A stretch of 64,000 bases of DNA, taken from NCBI RefSeq assembly GCF_000218895.1, contig NC_015703.1:4973001-5037000 (forward strand), in the 5' to 3' direction. The position numbers were made by a program, and so were the translations under genes. Under the pieces are notes generated by a model. It did not search any database. It was not told the origin of the DNA and saw only the letters and a list, made by a program, of their open reading frames with translations. Positions 35,184 to 44,048 of the stretch are shown here, one piece after another. Each line of letters starts with the position of its first letter. Within the stretch, counting starts at the first letter, position 1. The DNA comes from Runella slithyformis DSM 19594. Lineage in GTDB: Bacteria; Bacteroidota; Bacteroidia; Cytophagales; Spirosomataceae.

Positions 35184-36302
35184 ATGAATTTCGAAACACT
35201 TGCCATTCAGAGTACCCAATTTCACGACGCCAACGCAAGTGCGGTCGTGCCACCCATTTACCTGTCGACTACGTTTGAGCGTGAGCCTGACAGCAGCATT
35301 CCGCACGGTCACATTTATACTCGCGCGAGCAATCCCAACCGAAATGCCCTCGAAAAAGCCTACGCTGCGCTGGAAGGAGGAGCGGTAGGGATGGCGTTTG
35401 CCTCCGGGCAGGCCGCCACAACGACCCTGTTTCAGTGCCTGCTTCCCGGCGATCACGTCATTATTCCGGATGATGCCTACTATGGCACGCCGGCGTTGTT
35501 GCTGGAGGTGCTGGGTTTGTGGGGGCTGCAATTTTCGAAGGCAGATATGAGCGACTTGGCGGCGGTTGAAGCGGCCTTCCGGCCCAATACCAAACTGGTA
35601 TGGATGGAAACGCCCTCCAATCCGTTGTTGAAAATCACGGACATTCAGGCCGTGGCCGATCTGGCCCGCCGCAAAGGGGCCTATTCGGCCTGCGACAATA
35701 CGTGGGCGACGCCCGTCCTGCAACGCCCGCTGGACCTGGGCTGCGATGTGTCCATGCACTCAGCCACGAAGTATTTCGGCGGCCACAGTGATCTGTTGAG
35801 CGGGGCCCTGATCTTTAAAGAAAACGGGCCGTTGGCCGAAAAAGCGCGGCAGCTCCAGTCGTTGGGCGGTGCGGTCCCGTCGCCGTTTGACTGTTGGCTG
35901 ATCGTGCGCGGTATCAAAACATTGGCGCTGCGCGTGCGTCAGCAATCGGCCAATGCCACCCAACTGGCCCGTTATCTGAGGACGCATCCCCAACTGGAGG
36001 CGGTTCATTATCCGTACCTGGAAAGCCACGCCGGGTATGAAGTCGCCAAACGCCAAATGGTATCGGGTGGGGGAATGCTCTCCATTCAGATAAAAGGCGG
36101 AGCCGAAGAAGCGCTGGCGGTGAAAAGCAAAGTGAAGGTGTTCATTCGGGCAACGAGCCTGGGGGGAGTGGAAAGTTTGATCGAACACCGCGCTACCGCC
36201 GAGGGGGCTCATTCGGTCAGTCCGAAGAATTTGCTGCGGATTTCGGTGGGATTGGAGCACGTCGATGATCTGATTGCGGATCTGGCGCAGGCATTGGGGT
36301 AA
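35184..36302 (+). CDS. Transsulfuration-family PLP enzyme (cystathionine synthase/lyase or methionine gamma-lyase type)
   Basis: A 372-residue protein of the Cys/Met metabolism PLP family. YTRASNPNRNALEKA is near residue 47, SGQAATTTLFQCLLPGDH near residue 73, PLP Asp in ACDNTWATPVLQ, and Schiff-base Lys in SMHSATKYFGGHSD near residue 197. The C-terminal SLGGVESLIEHRA motif is conserved. These enzymes interconvert homocysteine, cystathionine and cysteine, or cleave methionine. The exact reaction cannot be fixed from motifs. The gene stands alone. Confidence 0.9.
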   Translation: MNFETLAIQSTQFHDANASAVVPPIYLSTTFEREPDSSIPHGHIYTRASNPNRNALEKAYAALEGGAVGMAFASGQAATTTLFQCLLPGDHVIIPDDAYYGTPALLLEVLGLWGLQFSKADMSDLAAVEAAFRPNTKLVWMETPSNPLLKITDIQAVADLARRKGAYSACDNTWATPVLQRPLDLGCDVSMHSATKYFGGHSDLLSGALIFKENGPLAEKARQLQSLGGAVPSPFDCWLIVRGIKTLALRVRQQSANATQLARYLRTHPQLEAVHYPYLESHAGYEVAKRQMVSGGGMLSIQIKGGAEEALAVKSKVKVFIRATSLGGVESLIEHRATAEGAHSVSPKNLLRISVGLEHVDDLIADLAQALG

Positions 36303-36395
36303 AACTAAGTGTTTGAGAATCAAAATATTGCTGCGGGTATGGCCTTTAAACGAAGATTTTTTAGCGTATTTTGTAATATTTTTTGAGATAAACGC

Positions 36396-36425
36396 TTGAC
36401 AAAAGGAGAAAAACAGCTACCTTTG
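36396..36425 (+). promoter_or_regulatory. Promoter of tRNA-Ser
   Basis: TTGACA (36396-36401) and TACCTTTG (36418-36425) are separated by 16 bases. The tRNA starts 32 bases downstream. Confidence 0.65.
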
Positions 36426-36456
36426 CAGTCCCAAAACAATGGTTCTGGGAAGTTTT

Positions 36457-36541
36457 AGAGAGATGGCAGAGTGGTCGAATGCGGCGGTCTTGAAAACCGT
36501 TGACTGTTACAGGTCCGGGGGTTCGAATCCCTCTCTCTCTG
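36457..36541 (+). tRNA. tRNA-Ser(TGA)
   Basis: An 85-base class II tRNA with acceptor AGAGAGA/TCTCTCT, discriminator G, anticodon loop CTTGAAA (anticodon TGA), a long variable arm and T-loop TTCGAAT. Its 3' end is duplicated at 45757-45769, marking it as the integration site of the following element. Confidence 0.94.
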
Positions 36542-36542
36542 C
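36530..36542 (+). other. Attachment site attL (tRNA-Ser 3' end)
   Basis: The 13 bases CCTCTCTCTCTGC are identical to 45757-45769. Because the sequence is a CT run, chance similarity must be weighed. The tRNA 3' end, the flanking terminator swap and the intervening recombinase genes all agree with an att core. Confidence 0.65.
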
Positions 36543-36546
36543 AAGT

Positions 36547-36577
36547 GGCTGTAAATCAATGATTTACAGCCTTTTTT
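36547..36577 (+). terminator. Element-borne terminator for tRNA-Ser
   Basis: GGCTGTAAATCA and TGATTTACAGCC form a 12-bp stem followed by six T, starting six bases after the tRNA. It lies inside the element, while another hairpin follows the right att site at 45788. Confidence 0.8.
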
Positions 36578-36605
36578 ATGTCCTCATTTTCAAATTTGTT
36601 CATTT

Positions 36606-37487
36606 TCAGTCATTGTTTTGAGCGACTTTCATCAAAAATTCATTGAAATCCTTAAAGCCTTCGTAAAGCGTTGAGCAATCTTTCACGGGCAGTCCGTCAC
36701 GCTCAAGCATCAGCCTGAAACAATCCATCCCGGGTTTGTCACGGTCAAGGAAACATTTCACTTCTTCAAACTGCTTTAAATACTCAACAGCTTTCTTTCG
36801 ATTACTCGTAGAGTTCAGAACTACCACCGGTAAATTGGGGGCTTGCAGTTGGCGATAAACCATTGCTGAAAGGAAATCAAAGCACCCTTCAAACACGAGT
36901 ACCGTTTTGCGGCCGGGTAAATCGAATGTTGTTATGTCGGATGCTCCCTCACAGCCTTTAAAGTATTTATTACGTATGGCAAAACCCCCTGAATCATTTG
37001 CAAACCCTACTGTAAAATATGACCTATCATTCCTCGTAGTCATTACTTCCTGTAAGTACTTGGTTGCCATTGAGTGTGGTATGCCTCTTTCCCTGACATA
37101 ATTGAGTAATACGGGGTTTCTTAAAGGGGTAATGATGGTTTGCTGCTTTAGTTGAGCTTTAGTCTCGGTCGCTGAAAGAAAAAGATGGGCGTATTCTTTG
37201 ACAGGCTCACCGTCAAATTCCAATAACTTAGCAACAGCTTGCGGAAAGTTACATTGCTCCAAGAGTTGTACCAATCGAAAGACATTGCCTTTGTGATCTT
37301 CGTTGGTGTGATCGTGGAATTTGTTCTTGGTCGGATTGACAAAAAATGAGGGGTTTTTCTCCTCACGCAGGGGGGAAAAGTAAACCAATTCCTTCCCTAC
37401 TGCTTTTACGGGTTCTATGCCTCTGGAGGCCAGATAATCTACAATGGACACAGCTTGTGCCTGTTGGACGAGTTCGGGGTTAATCAT
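36606..37487 (-). CDS. Toprim-domain DNA primase-like protein
   Basis: A 293-residue protein. The N-terminal part (about 1-80) resembles the CHC2/primase zinc-domain fold (GKELVYFSPLREEKNPSFF, KFHDHTNEDHKGN) but lacks clear Cys ligands. The C-terminal Toprim domain has VLVFEGCFDFLSAMV and CFLDRDKPGMDCF with the DxD metal pair. This is the pattern of mobile-element primases of Bacteroidota. It is encoded next to a ring-helicase-like ATPase with a repeat-rich spacer between them, so it likely initiates replication of the element. Confidence 0.85.
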   Translation of the reverse strand: MINPELVQQAQAVSIVDYLASRGIEPVKAVGKELVYFSPLREEKNPSFFVNPTKNKFHDHTNEDHKGNVFRLVQLLEQCNFPQAVAKLLEFDGEPVKEYAHLFLSATETKAQLKQQTIITPLRNPVLLNYVRERGIPHSMATKYLQEVMTTRNDRSYFTVGFANDSGGFAIRNKYFKGCEGASDITTFDLPGRKTVLVFEGCFDFLSAMVYRQLQAPNLPVVVLNSTSNRKKAVEYLKQFEEVKCFLDRDKPGMDCFRLMLERDGLPVKDCSTLYEGFKDFNEFLMKVAQNND

Positions 37488-37544
37488 GGGTAGTTTAATT
37501 TAAGTAAAACCAAAGAAAATATGGATTCTGCTGTTTTGATGATT

Positions 37545-37840
37545 CATACAAATTATCATACATACAAAATGGCGTATCTGTCTTTATTAGGGGATTTGTA
37601 TGTATGTATGAATGTATGTATGGATAATCTGTTTTTATTGACAGAATAATATTTGTTTAAATGTTCAAATTTGATTCAAAAACCAAATATTATTAAAATA
37701 GCAACATTGTTCTGGGGTAATTGCGCTTTATATTTTTTCTTTCAGCGACTAAATACAATTTCTGAATTATTCATACATACAGACATTTGCTTTTATATTT
37801 ATGTATGTATGTATCTATATATTGGCCGTGTATGGATGTA
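37545..37840. repeat. Clustered TGTA/TACA repeats, candidate replication origin
   Basis: The 370-base spacer between primase and ATPase genes is very AT-rich. It carries GTATGTATG or CATACATAC runs at about 37545-37565, 37595-37623, 37771-37780 and 37800-37815. Iteron-like repeats in this position suggest an origin, but simple-sequence expansion is an alternative. No gene is present. Confidence 0.5.
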
Positions 37841-37858
37841 GGGATTGTTGGAATAGTA

Positions 37859-39046
37859 CTAAAAAGGAGCCTCTACGTATGGCTCTTGATCTTCAATGTC
37901 TTTTACGTATGTTTTGGGGTCATCAATGTTCGTAAATGGTTCAACGGTTTGAGCTTTGCCCGAACCGCTTAGTTTTATTAAATAGCTTTTTGCCATGTCT
38001 TCAATTTTTCTGTTGGCTGCTTGTTCCCTTGCTATGGGGCTACGTTTGTTGTCAGGGTCTATTTCCCGTTCAATACGCTTCCTAAAATCAGTCCGCGAAA
38101 GTGTGGTGTCTGTACCCATACATTTAGCGTAAAGTTGTTTCGTCTCACTTCCTTTTGATTTGTCGCGCTTTTCCTGAATAGCTATTTGTGCGATTTGAGA
38201 ATCAACAGAAACCATACGGTTTTGTGTGGTGTCGTACCGAAATACGACCGGAGTAAAATCCTCCGCATCCCGTAAATATTTCGGCTCAATGAAGTGTACG
38301 CCTTTTTCACGATCTTTTTTAATCGAGATTGCACCTCCGCATTTACGTTCGGCTTCGCTTCCGATGTGGCCGCGTAACTTGCCGTTTTGGGGGTTTTCGT
38401 GGATCAGTAAAATAATGGCCGAGTTGTTCTCACTTGCTTTTTGCATTAGGTGGCTGATTAAGACGTTCCCGGCTTCTTCGTTGTTGGCACTCGTCACAAA
38501 GTCCGTGATTCCATCAATGACCCACAAACAGGCGTTTTTGTAAGTATCAAGGGCATGAATCAAGTTGTCGTGCCGTTGTTGTTGCGGAAAGGTTCGCCAA
38601 TTCATCACTTTAAAAAGTGCGCTGTTTTGCCGTTCAATACCTGCCATTTTAAGCACTAACTTTAAGCGTTTTTTTGTATGGGCGGGGTGTTGTTCCGTAT
38701 CTATGTAGATAATTGGACGGTTTCCCTGATAGCTTGAAACAATGCCTAGTGAGTCCAAATCTTTAGGTTTATCTTTCATTAAGGCCGTGGCAAGTATAAA
38801 GCCCGTAACACTTGATTTACCAGCTTTTGGCGCTCCTGATACAAAGGAAATGTCCCCTAAACTTGCGAACGTTGAGCCGTTGACAGTTACAAAGGGGACG
38901 GGGTCTAAAATGTCGGATTCGTCTGTAATTTCAGAATTCGCAAAACGTAAAAGGAAGGGATTCTCTTTAATTAAACTCTGATTTTTTTCTTTAGGGTTGT
39001 CAGCATTTTGATTGCCTGATTCTTGTGGCGCTAGAGGAGTTTTCAT
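37859..39046 (-). CDS. AAA/RecA-fold ATPase, RepA/DnaB-like helicase
   Basis: A 395-residue protein. Residues about 45-260 form a RecA-like core: Walker A SGAPKAGKSS near residue 72, IIYIDTEQHP near residue 115, Walker B-like CLWVIDGITDFVTS near residue 177 and the C-terminal ILLIHENPQNGKLRGHIGS motif typical of RepA-like hexameric helicases. The tail (about 280-395) is charged and of unknown role. With the adjacent primase it forms a replication module. Confidence 0.85.
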   Translation of the reverse strand: MKTPLAPQESGNQNADNPKEKNQSLIKENPFLLRFANSEITDESDILDPVPFVTVNGSTFASLGDISFVSGAPKAGKSSVTGFILATALMKDKPKDLDSLGIVSSYQGNRPIIYIDTEQHPAHTKKRLKLVLKMAGIERQNSALFKVMNWRTFPQQQRHDNLIHALDTYKNACLWVIDGITDFVTSANNEEAGNVLISHLMQKASENNSAIILLIHENPQNGKLRGHIGSEAERKCGGAISIKKDREKGVHFIEPKYLRDAEDFTPVVFRYDTTQNRMVSVDSQIAQIAIQEKRDKSKGSETKQLYAKCMGTDTTLSRTDFRKRIEREIDPDNKRSPIAREQAANRKIEDMAKSYLIKLSGSGKAQTVEPFTNIDDPKTYVKDIEDQEPYVEAPF

Positions 39047-39150
39047 ACTTTTACGTTATGCGGTGTTTATACTTGATTTGTTGACGGGGGTCAACGTTGA
39101 GTTAAAAATTTTGTAGAGTCATGCGCTAACATCACTCTTTTTTTATGGCT

Positions 39151-39345
39151 TTAATTGCATCTTTGGAATGACCAGAACAGTTGTTTTTCCCGATGTTCCA
39201 AGTCCTCTATTTGCCTTTTATAGTCGAAAATCAAAAGTTCTTTAGCCCCAATTATCATACACTGATTCCCCACCAATTCCTGCAACATCTTTACCTGATT
39301 CTCCAATTCCTGAATAAGCAGGTCTTTATTTTGATGATTTTCCAT
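39151..39345 (-). CDS. Small coiled-coil protein
   Basis: A 64-residue protein whose first 45 residues form leucine-rich heptads (LLIQELENQVKMLQELVG), ending in HREKQLFWSFQRCN. It lies 10 bases before the stop of the downstream recombinase gene, in the same orientation as the whole block. No family is recognised. A small accessory DNA-binding or dimerisation factor is possible but unproven. Confidence 0.5.
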   Translation of the reverse strand: MENHQNKDLLIQELENQVKMLQELVGNQCMIIGAKELLIFDYKRQIEDLEHREKQLFWSFQRCN

Positions 39346-39355
39346 TTCGGTTAGG

Positions 39356-40618
39356 CTAAAATTTATACTCGGCTGCTATGGACTCCTCGGTGATTCGGGC
39401 ATAATGCTTGACAAACTTTGTGGTTTTATGCCCTAATATGGCCGCTACGGTTTCAAAGCGCATCCGCTGGGTATTTACAGCGTAATTGGCAAAGGTTTTG
39501 CGGCCTATCTTGGTAGATAATTTAATGTCCAGTCCACAAAATGCTGCTATCTGCTTTAGTCGGGTGTTACGCTTTGCGGCTGCTTTCACGGGCAGTTTTT
39601 CAATACCTCCGTACTTCTCTATTAGTTGTAAGGCTATCGGGTGTAAAGGAAGGGTGTACGGTGTACCGGTCTTTACCCGGCGGTCACGTATCCATGTTCT
39701 GCCGTCGTGTGGATGGACGTACAATTCAAAATCTCTACGCTGTAAATCAGAATGGTGTTGAGCCGTAAAACACGTAAAAACAAAGCAATCGGCCTCTTCT
39801 CTTAAACTTTGGGCAGAATCAGGATGGATAGGCAGCGCACTAAAATCAATCGTGGCCATACGCTCCACTTCGGCCATCGTTAGGTGAGTGGTGTCGTAGT
39901 TGTCTTCGTTGTGCAGCTTGAAACCTTTCAACGGATTACGGGTGATGAAACCCGTATCTTCGGCCATTTGAAGTACACTTTTCACCAACTGAACGTTGTT
40001 GTTGGCGTAGTCATTGGTGAAACTTCTTTCATCAATCAACCAATCCAAATACTTTTCAGCCCATTCGTGGGTAATTTGGTCAGCGTATAGGTGTTTGATG
40101 CGTAGATAAGCCCAATACTTCTCCAGATTTTTTTTGTACCTCCAGTAGCTTTCACGAGTTCGATCCGTAATGGGTTTTCTCTTTTTCGTGGATTTTTTGT
40201 CGTAAAACACCCGAAAACATTCCAGAAAAGTAGGGCGTTTGGGTGGCTCCTGAATGGGTTCGGGTTCAGGCTTCTTTTGGCCGTGGGATTCTAAATAAGC
40301 GGCTTTCAGGGCTTTAGCCGTGAGGTTTTTACCTTGTCTTTTCAGCAGGTATTCGGCACTTTTTACCTCAAACTTAATAAGTGCAAGCTGTTCGTTCAAT
40401 AGCATAGATTCGGGCGAATCATCCAACATCTTTTGAAGCTTTTGCGCCCAATTGACCGCTCTCAAGTTGCGCTCAACTACAAATTCTGTCGCATAGTCAT
40501 TGTTAACCCCTATTTTGCAATAGATTGAGGTTCCCTTCATAAAAAAGCGGACAGAGGCAATCCCTGCACGTTTGGCACGTGCAGGGGAAGTAGTGTCGGT
40601 GTTTTTTCGTTGGCTCAT
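39356..40618 (-). CDS. Tyrosine recombinase B, atypical (Arg-I position is His)
   Basis: A 420-residue integrase-fold protein. It has an arm-binding N-terminus, a core-binding domain (about 150-255) and a catalytic domain. The usual TGLRxSD motif reads TAQHHSD, so the first catalytic Arg is absent. The later motifs are KIGRKTFANYA, AILGHKTTKFVKHYARI, with an Arg-containing box, His and the nucleophile Tyr. IntDOT of CTnDOT also lacks Arg-I, so activity is not excluded. It overlaps the upstream recombinase gene by four bases (ATGA), implying co-expression. Confidence 0.87.
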   Translation of the reverse strand: MSQRKNTDTTSPARAKRAGIASVRFFMKGTSIYCKIGVNNDYATEFVVERNLRAVNWAQKLQKMLDDSPESMLLNEQLALIKFEVKSAEYLLKRQGKNLTAKALKAAYLESHGQKKPEPEPIQEPPKRPTFLECFRVFYDKKSTKKRKPITDRTRESYWRYKKNLEKYWAYLRIKHLYADQITHEWAEKYLDWLIDERSFTNDYANNNVQLVKSVLQMAEDTGFITRNPLKGFKLHNEDNYDTTHLTMAEVERMATIDFSALPIHPDSAQSLREEADCFVFTCFTAQHHSDLQRRDFELYVHPHDGRTWIRDRRVKTGTPYTLPLHPIALQLIEKYGGIEKLPVKAAAKRNTRLKQIAAFCGLDIKLSTKIGRKTFANYAVNTQRMRFETVAAILGHKTTKFVKHYARITEESIAAEYKF

Positions 40619-41883
40619 AGCAGTCCTGAATTTTTAAAGTTTTGTTTGATTGTATTGGTCAATAATACCGCGTAGTACATTTCGGTCATTTTTACAGATC
40701 TGTGGCCTAAAACCTTGCTGACGGTTTCGAGCGGTACACCATGGTTCAGCAGGTAGGTACCGGCAGTCTTTCGGGCTAGGTGTGTAGTGATGGAATCGGC
40801 ATTTTTTAACCCTGCTACTTTGGCCGCTTCCTTAATGAAGTCGTTCAGCTTCTGATTACTGATTACGGGCATTTTGTTCGCGTATTTTTCAAGCAGATTC
40901 TTTGCCGGAGCAATGACCGGAATCGTACTTAATGTGCCTGTTTTGCCTCTACGAATCATAATCCATTCCTGCCCATCAGAGTCAATTTGAATGTGTTTTT
41001 CGGCATCAAACATCACCAATTCGTTATAGGCCATTCCCGTAAAGCATTGCAGAAGAAAACAATCCGCTGCCTTTTGGAGCCGTTCGTCAAAGTAAGGGCA
41101 GTTTTGGAGTTGCTCAATTTCGGGTTTGGTGAGGTACTTGATGGGTTTTTGGGGTGACCTTGGCAACCGCAATGACCGTAGCGGATTGCTTTCTATATCA
41201 TCCTGTACAACCGCGAAGTCGAGAATCTTGGCAATGGTCTTAATCGCCCTTTGTGCATGATCCAAGCCGTTTTTCCTGTCAAGAATGTATCGGTGGTATG
41301 CCATTGCCCATTTAGGGCTTACTGCATCAATTGTAACGTTGTACTGTTTGGTAGATACCAAATACTTCTTTAGGAGGTTAAGACGGCTTTGGTACGTCTC
41401 TATGGTTTCGGGGGTGACGGTGTTTTTATGGTAGCTTAAAAACAACTCATAATAATTTACCAGTCGCAATGTTTCGGGCGTTTGCTGATTGACACGGTAC
41501 AGGTCAACCAACATTTTAGCCGTTACGTTTACGCCCTGCTGCCGAAGATCATTGAACAGGGTCATCAGGTCATTTCTAATTTGGGCAAGGAATCTGTTCT
41601 TTTCGTCAACTTCTACCGAACTGCCTTTGATTTGTTGGGTTTTGGTATCCCAAGTACCGGGTTCAATAAAAACCCCTGTACTTGCATCAGTGGCCGCGTT
41701 TCCATTGACCCTGACACGATAATAGATTGCCTGTTTGGTTGGGTTAGCAGCCCCCTTCTTTTTGCTGCGTACCCTAAAGTTGACACCAAATTTTTGGCGA
41801 TGCCGTGTAATGAGACCTTTGCGTTCCCTGATACTGTAGTTTTCATTGAGAAATTCAGCTACATTTGTGACTCGTTTTTGCAT
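40615..41883 (-). CDS. Tyrosine recombinase A, atypical (Arg-I position is Ala)
   Basis: A 422-residue integrase-fold protein with the same domain plan as the downstream one. The Arg-I motif reads TGMAYNEL, as in many Bacteroidota recombinases. The rest is present: HLARKTAGTYLLNHG, KVLGHRSVKMTEMYYAV. The two recombinases are only distantly alike, so they are a functional pair rather than a recent duplication. Four-base overlap with the next gene suggests both are needed in set amounts, for example for the two att strands or as integrase plus excision factor. Confidence 0.88.
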   Translation of the reverse strand: MQKRVTNVAEFLNENYSIRERKGLITRHRQKFGVNFRVRSKKKGAANPTKQAIYYRVRVNGNAATDASTGVFIEPGTWDTKTQQIKGSSVEVDEKNRFLAQIRNDLMTLFNDLRQQGVNVTAKMLVDLYRVNQQTPETLRLVNYYELFLSYHKNTVTPETIETYQSRLNLLKKYLVSTKQYNVTIDAVSPKWAMAYHRYILDRKNGLDHAQRAIKTIAKILDFAVVQDDIESNPLRSLRLPRSPQKPIKYLTKPEIEQLQNCPYFDERLQKAADCFLLQCFTGMAYNELVMFDAEKHIQIDSDGQEWIMIRRGKTGTLSTIPVIAPAKNLLEKYANKMPVISNQKLNDFIKEAAKVAGLKNADSITTHLARKTAGTYLLNHGVPLETVSKVLGHRSVKMTEMYYAVLLTNTIKQNFKNSGLL

Positions 41884-41974
41884 GATAATTAGCGGTTTAC
41901 GTGTAAAACAATTCGCCCTGTGTAGTTACAGCTACATGGGGCTTTTTAATGTGATTGGTTGAAACATTGAAGCC

Positions 41975-42241
41975 CTACACCGTGGTGATAGGGCTTTTTG
42001 ATTTTCTTACGGGCTTTTCGTCATTGAGTAGTTCCGTAACTTCTACTCCGAAAAATTGGGCGAGGGACTTAGCCTCGAAACCATACATGGGCAGTTCGCC
42101 CCGTAGGAGCATCCCAAAACGTTTTTGATTGATTCCGACACGGTCGTAAAACAACTTTCTTGTCGGAACAAAAGGGCAACCGTTACGCTGTTCGTATCGG
42201 TTTACGGCTATTTGGAGGGGTGTTCGTGCATTCATTGACAT
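41975..42241 (-). CDS. HTH regulator, leftward
   Basis: An 88-residue protein with an XRE-like layout: TRKLFYDRVGINQKRFGMLLRGE (helix-turn-helix about 28-50) followed by KSLAQFFGVEVTELLNDE. It is divergent from the XRE repressor at 42338 and shares the operator-like spacer with it. It precedes the two recombinase genes on the same strand, so it may set their expression. Confidence 0.75.
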   Translation of the reverse strand: MSMNARTPLQIAVNRYEQRNGCPFVPTRKLFYDRVGINQKRFGMLLRGELPMYGFEAKSLAQFFGVEVTELLNDEKPVRKSKSPITTV

Positions 42242-42270
42242 AATTGTTTGTGTTTAATGGCACAAAGCAA

Positions 42271-42330
42271 ATGATTATTGTCAATAATTCCAATTATTAA
42301 TGACAATAATTCTTATCATTTGTCAATAAC
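42271..42330. promoter_or_regulatory. Operator-like repeats between divergent regulators
   Basis: TTGTCAATAATT is followed by the near-inverted AATTATTAATGACAA, then a third half-site TTTGTCAATAAC. The block fills the roughly 100-base gap between two divergent HTH genes, as in a repressor/Cro switch. Binding by either protein is inferred. Confidence 0.6.
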
Positions 42331-42337
42331 TTTGAGA

Positions 42338-42847
42338 ATGGATTTAACAAAGACAATCAGAACGCTTCGAGAAAGCAAAGGACTTACCCAAGAAGATTTG
42401 GCAGACCAATTAAGTGTAACAAGGTCGAACTACGCTTATTTAGAAGGGCGTGGGAACAAACTGACTGTTGAGCAGCTTGAAAAGATAGCTATCGCATTGG
42501 GTGTATCAGTAGTAGAACTCCTAACGGGTGAGGCTCGGAAAGTGGTTGATAGTGGGGAGGTGGAGGAGCTAAAAAAAGAAGTAAAGTATTTGAGAAATAA
42601 ACAAATCCAAGACGAAAAAAAAAGTAAGCAAGATTTACTGTTTATGGCTTCAATGGCTGATAAACTTGCAGTAGAAATAAAAGAAAATCAAAGTGGTGAT
42701 ATAGAAGAGTTGCGGCATGGAATGACTGAACTGTTTAAAAACCTGAGTGTGTTTCTTCAGATGGCAGCGAATGGAGAAAGTGTATATGCCATAATGGAGG
42801 CAATGACCTCTAAAATCGAAAAAGGTCTAACGGGCAATAATCCATAG
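42338..42847 (+). CDS. XRE-family repressor-like regulator
   Basis: From the ATG at 42338-42340 the product has 169 residues. The N-terminal HTH_3 domain (TIRTLRESKGLTQEDLAD, then RSNYAYLEGRGNKLTVEQ) is classic. The rest is helical with a coiled-coil stretch (about 70-110), probably for oligomerisation. It is transcribed away from the integrase side through the operator-like repeats, the layout of an element maintenance repressor. Confidence 0.88.
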   Translation: MDLTKTIRTLRESKGLTQEDLADQLSVTRSNYAYLEGRGNKLTVEQLEKIAIALGVSVVELLTGEARKVVDSGEVEELKKEVKYLRNKQIQDEKKSKQDLLFMASMADKLAVEIKENQSGDIEELRHGMTELFKNLSVFLQMAANGESVYAIMEAMTSKIEKGLTGNNP

Positions 42848-43018
42848 CAAACAAACTCCAAATAAAATTTGGTCTAATCACTTCTAAAAACGGCTGCGTG
42901 GCTATGAGCATGGGCGGCTCTGCCCTGCATCAATGGAGAAAGAGAGCCAAACAGCCCAAAGCAACCAAAGAATGTTTGGTTTTAGGTAAGACATCGTAAA
43001 AGTCAATATTTCAATTTA

Positions 43019-43234
43019 ATGGGCATCACCACAAAAAGCTACGTATGTATTGATGATCTGCCGGTAGAACAGCAGGCAGCGTTTAGAATATGGCTTGGGG
43101 AGCGAACTGTACCGATTATCGAAGAAGAGGGCGAACAGCGGAAGGATAACTGCGCTTGGATATGGGATTATGAAAGGTGGTATGAATGTTGGGTTCAAAT
43201 TACGGTTTCGTTCGGGGGGAGAACGGTAAGTTAG
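43019..43234 (+). CDS. Small acidic, Trp-rich protein
   Basis: A 71-residue product (YVCIDDLPVEQQAAFRIWLG, then WIWDYERWYECWVQ). It looks like a real globular mini-protein because composition and codon use are regular, but I recognise no family. It is the last plus-strand gene before the repeat-rich non-coding block. Anti-restriction or antitoxin-like roles are possible for such peptides, with no direct support. Confidence 0.5.
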   Translation: MGITTKSYVCIDDLPVEQQAAFRIWLGERTVPIIEEEGEQRKDNCAWIWDYERWYECWVQITVSFGGRTVS

Positions 43235-43364
43235 GGCGGTGGCCGTATCATTCGTTAGAGGGTTGATGTTGATTCAAAAGTACAGTATTACAACCATATC
43301 ACCAACGGTTTACGCTCGGTTCTGAACCGGGTAACAGGTGTTTGTTTACCGTGTAAATGTCCGT

Positions 43365-43640
43365 CATCATCCTTTAAATCGTAAACGGCTACTAATCAGC
43401 AGTATCCGTAAGATAACCAAACGTATCGCATGAAGCTACAACCGGTAAAACACAGCCGCTACACGGTTAGTAACTTAATGGCGCAATCGGATGAAATCTG
43501 TAAAAATCCTTCAAAATCGTAAGTGTTTAATAATCAACGGCATCCTTCAACTAACCAAACGTATCGCGTGAGGCTACAAGCTGTATCACACAGTGTGCGC
43601 ACAGTATACAACCGGTTAGTAACCGGTCCGCAACTGTAAA
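43365..43640. repeat. Two imperfect direct repeats with 138-base period
   Basis: The unit includes TAACCAAACGTATCGC-TGA-GCTACAA, at 43414 and again at 43552, plus CCTTnAAATCGTAA upstream and CGGTTAGTAAC downstream in both. There is no open frame of note. It may be a replication, partition or RNA element. Confidence 0.6.
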
Positions 43641-43769
43641 GCGCAAAAAAGGAGGGTATTTTCATTTATCCGCTTCTTTCATTTCACTCCTGAAGCTGAA
43701 AAAAGCAGCAATAAAAACGGTAAGCAATCGCCCGAGTGTGAATGACCAGGACTCAACATACCAGGAACA

Positions 43770-43925
43770 ATCACGGTCTGAAGTAACGCCTGAAATGTTG
43801 GTACGACATGGAAACGGGTGTGATTATACGTCACCGTGATTGAACAGGGGATTCACACCGCAGCGCATTCACGGTGTGAGCCGGCGCCCGTGACTATGCG
43901 CAGCTCTTTCACGGTGTGATTGATC
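43770..43925. repeat. Cluster of TCACGGTGTGA-type sites
   Basis: TCACGGTCTGA, TCACCGTGATTGA, TTCACACCG, TTCACGGTGTGAG and TTCACGGTGTGATTGA occur within about 155 bases in both orientations. This looks like multiple binding sites for one protein. Confidence 0.6.
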
Positions 43926-44008
43926 GAGTATTGACAACCATGGCCCTGTCACGATACTCCGGACCACAACTCCGTTTTAGTTGATCTTGGCCAACAACTA
44001 CGGACTTT

Positions 44009-44048
44009 GTAGGCACAACATTAATAGGCACAGATTCAGTAGGCCCAT
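44009..44048. repeat. Three TAGGCmCA direct repeats
   Basis: TAGGCACA, TAGGCACA and TAGGCCCA are spaced 16 and 17 bases apart, in the same non-coding block as the other two repeat families. Iteron-like spacing. Confidence 0.45.
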
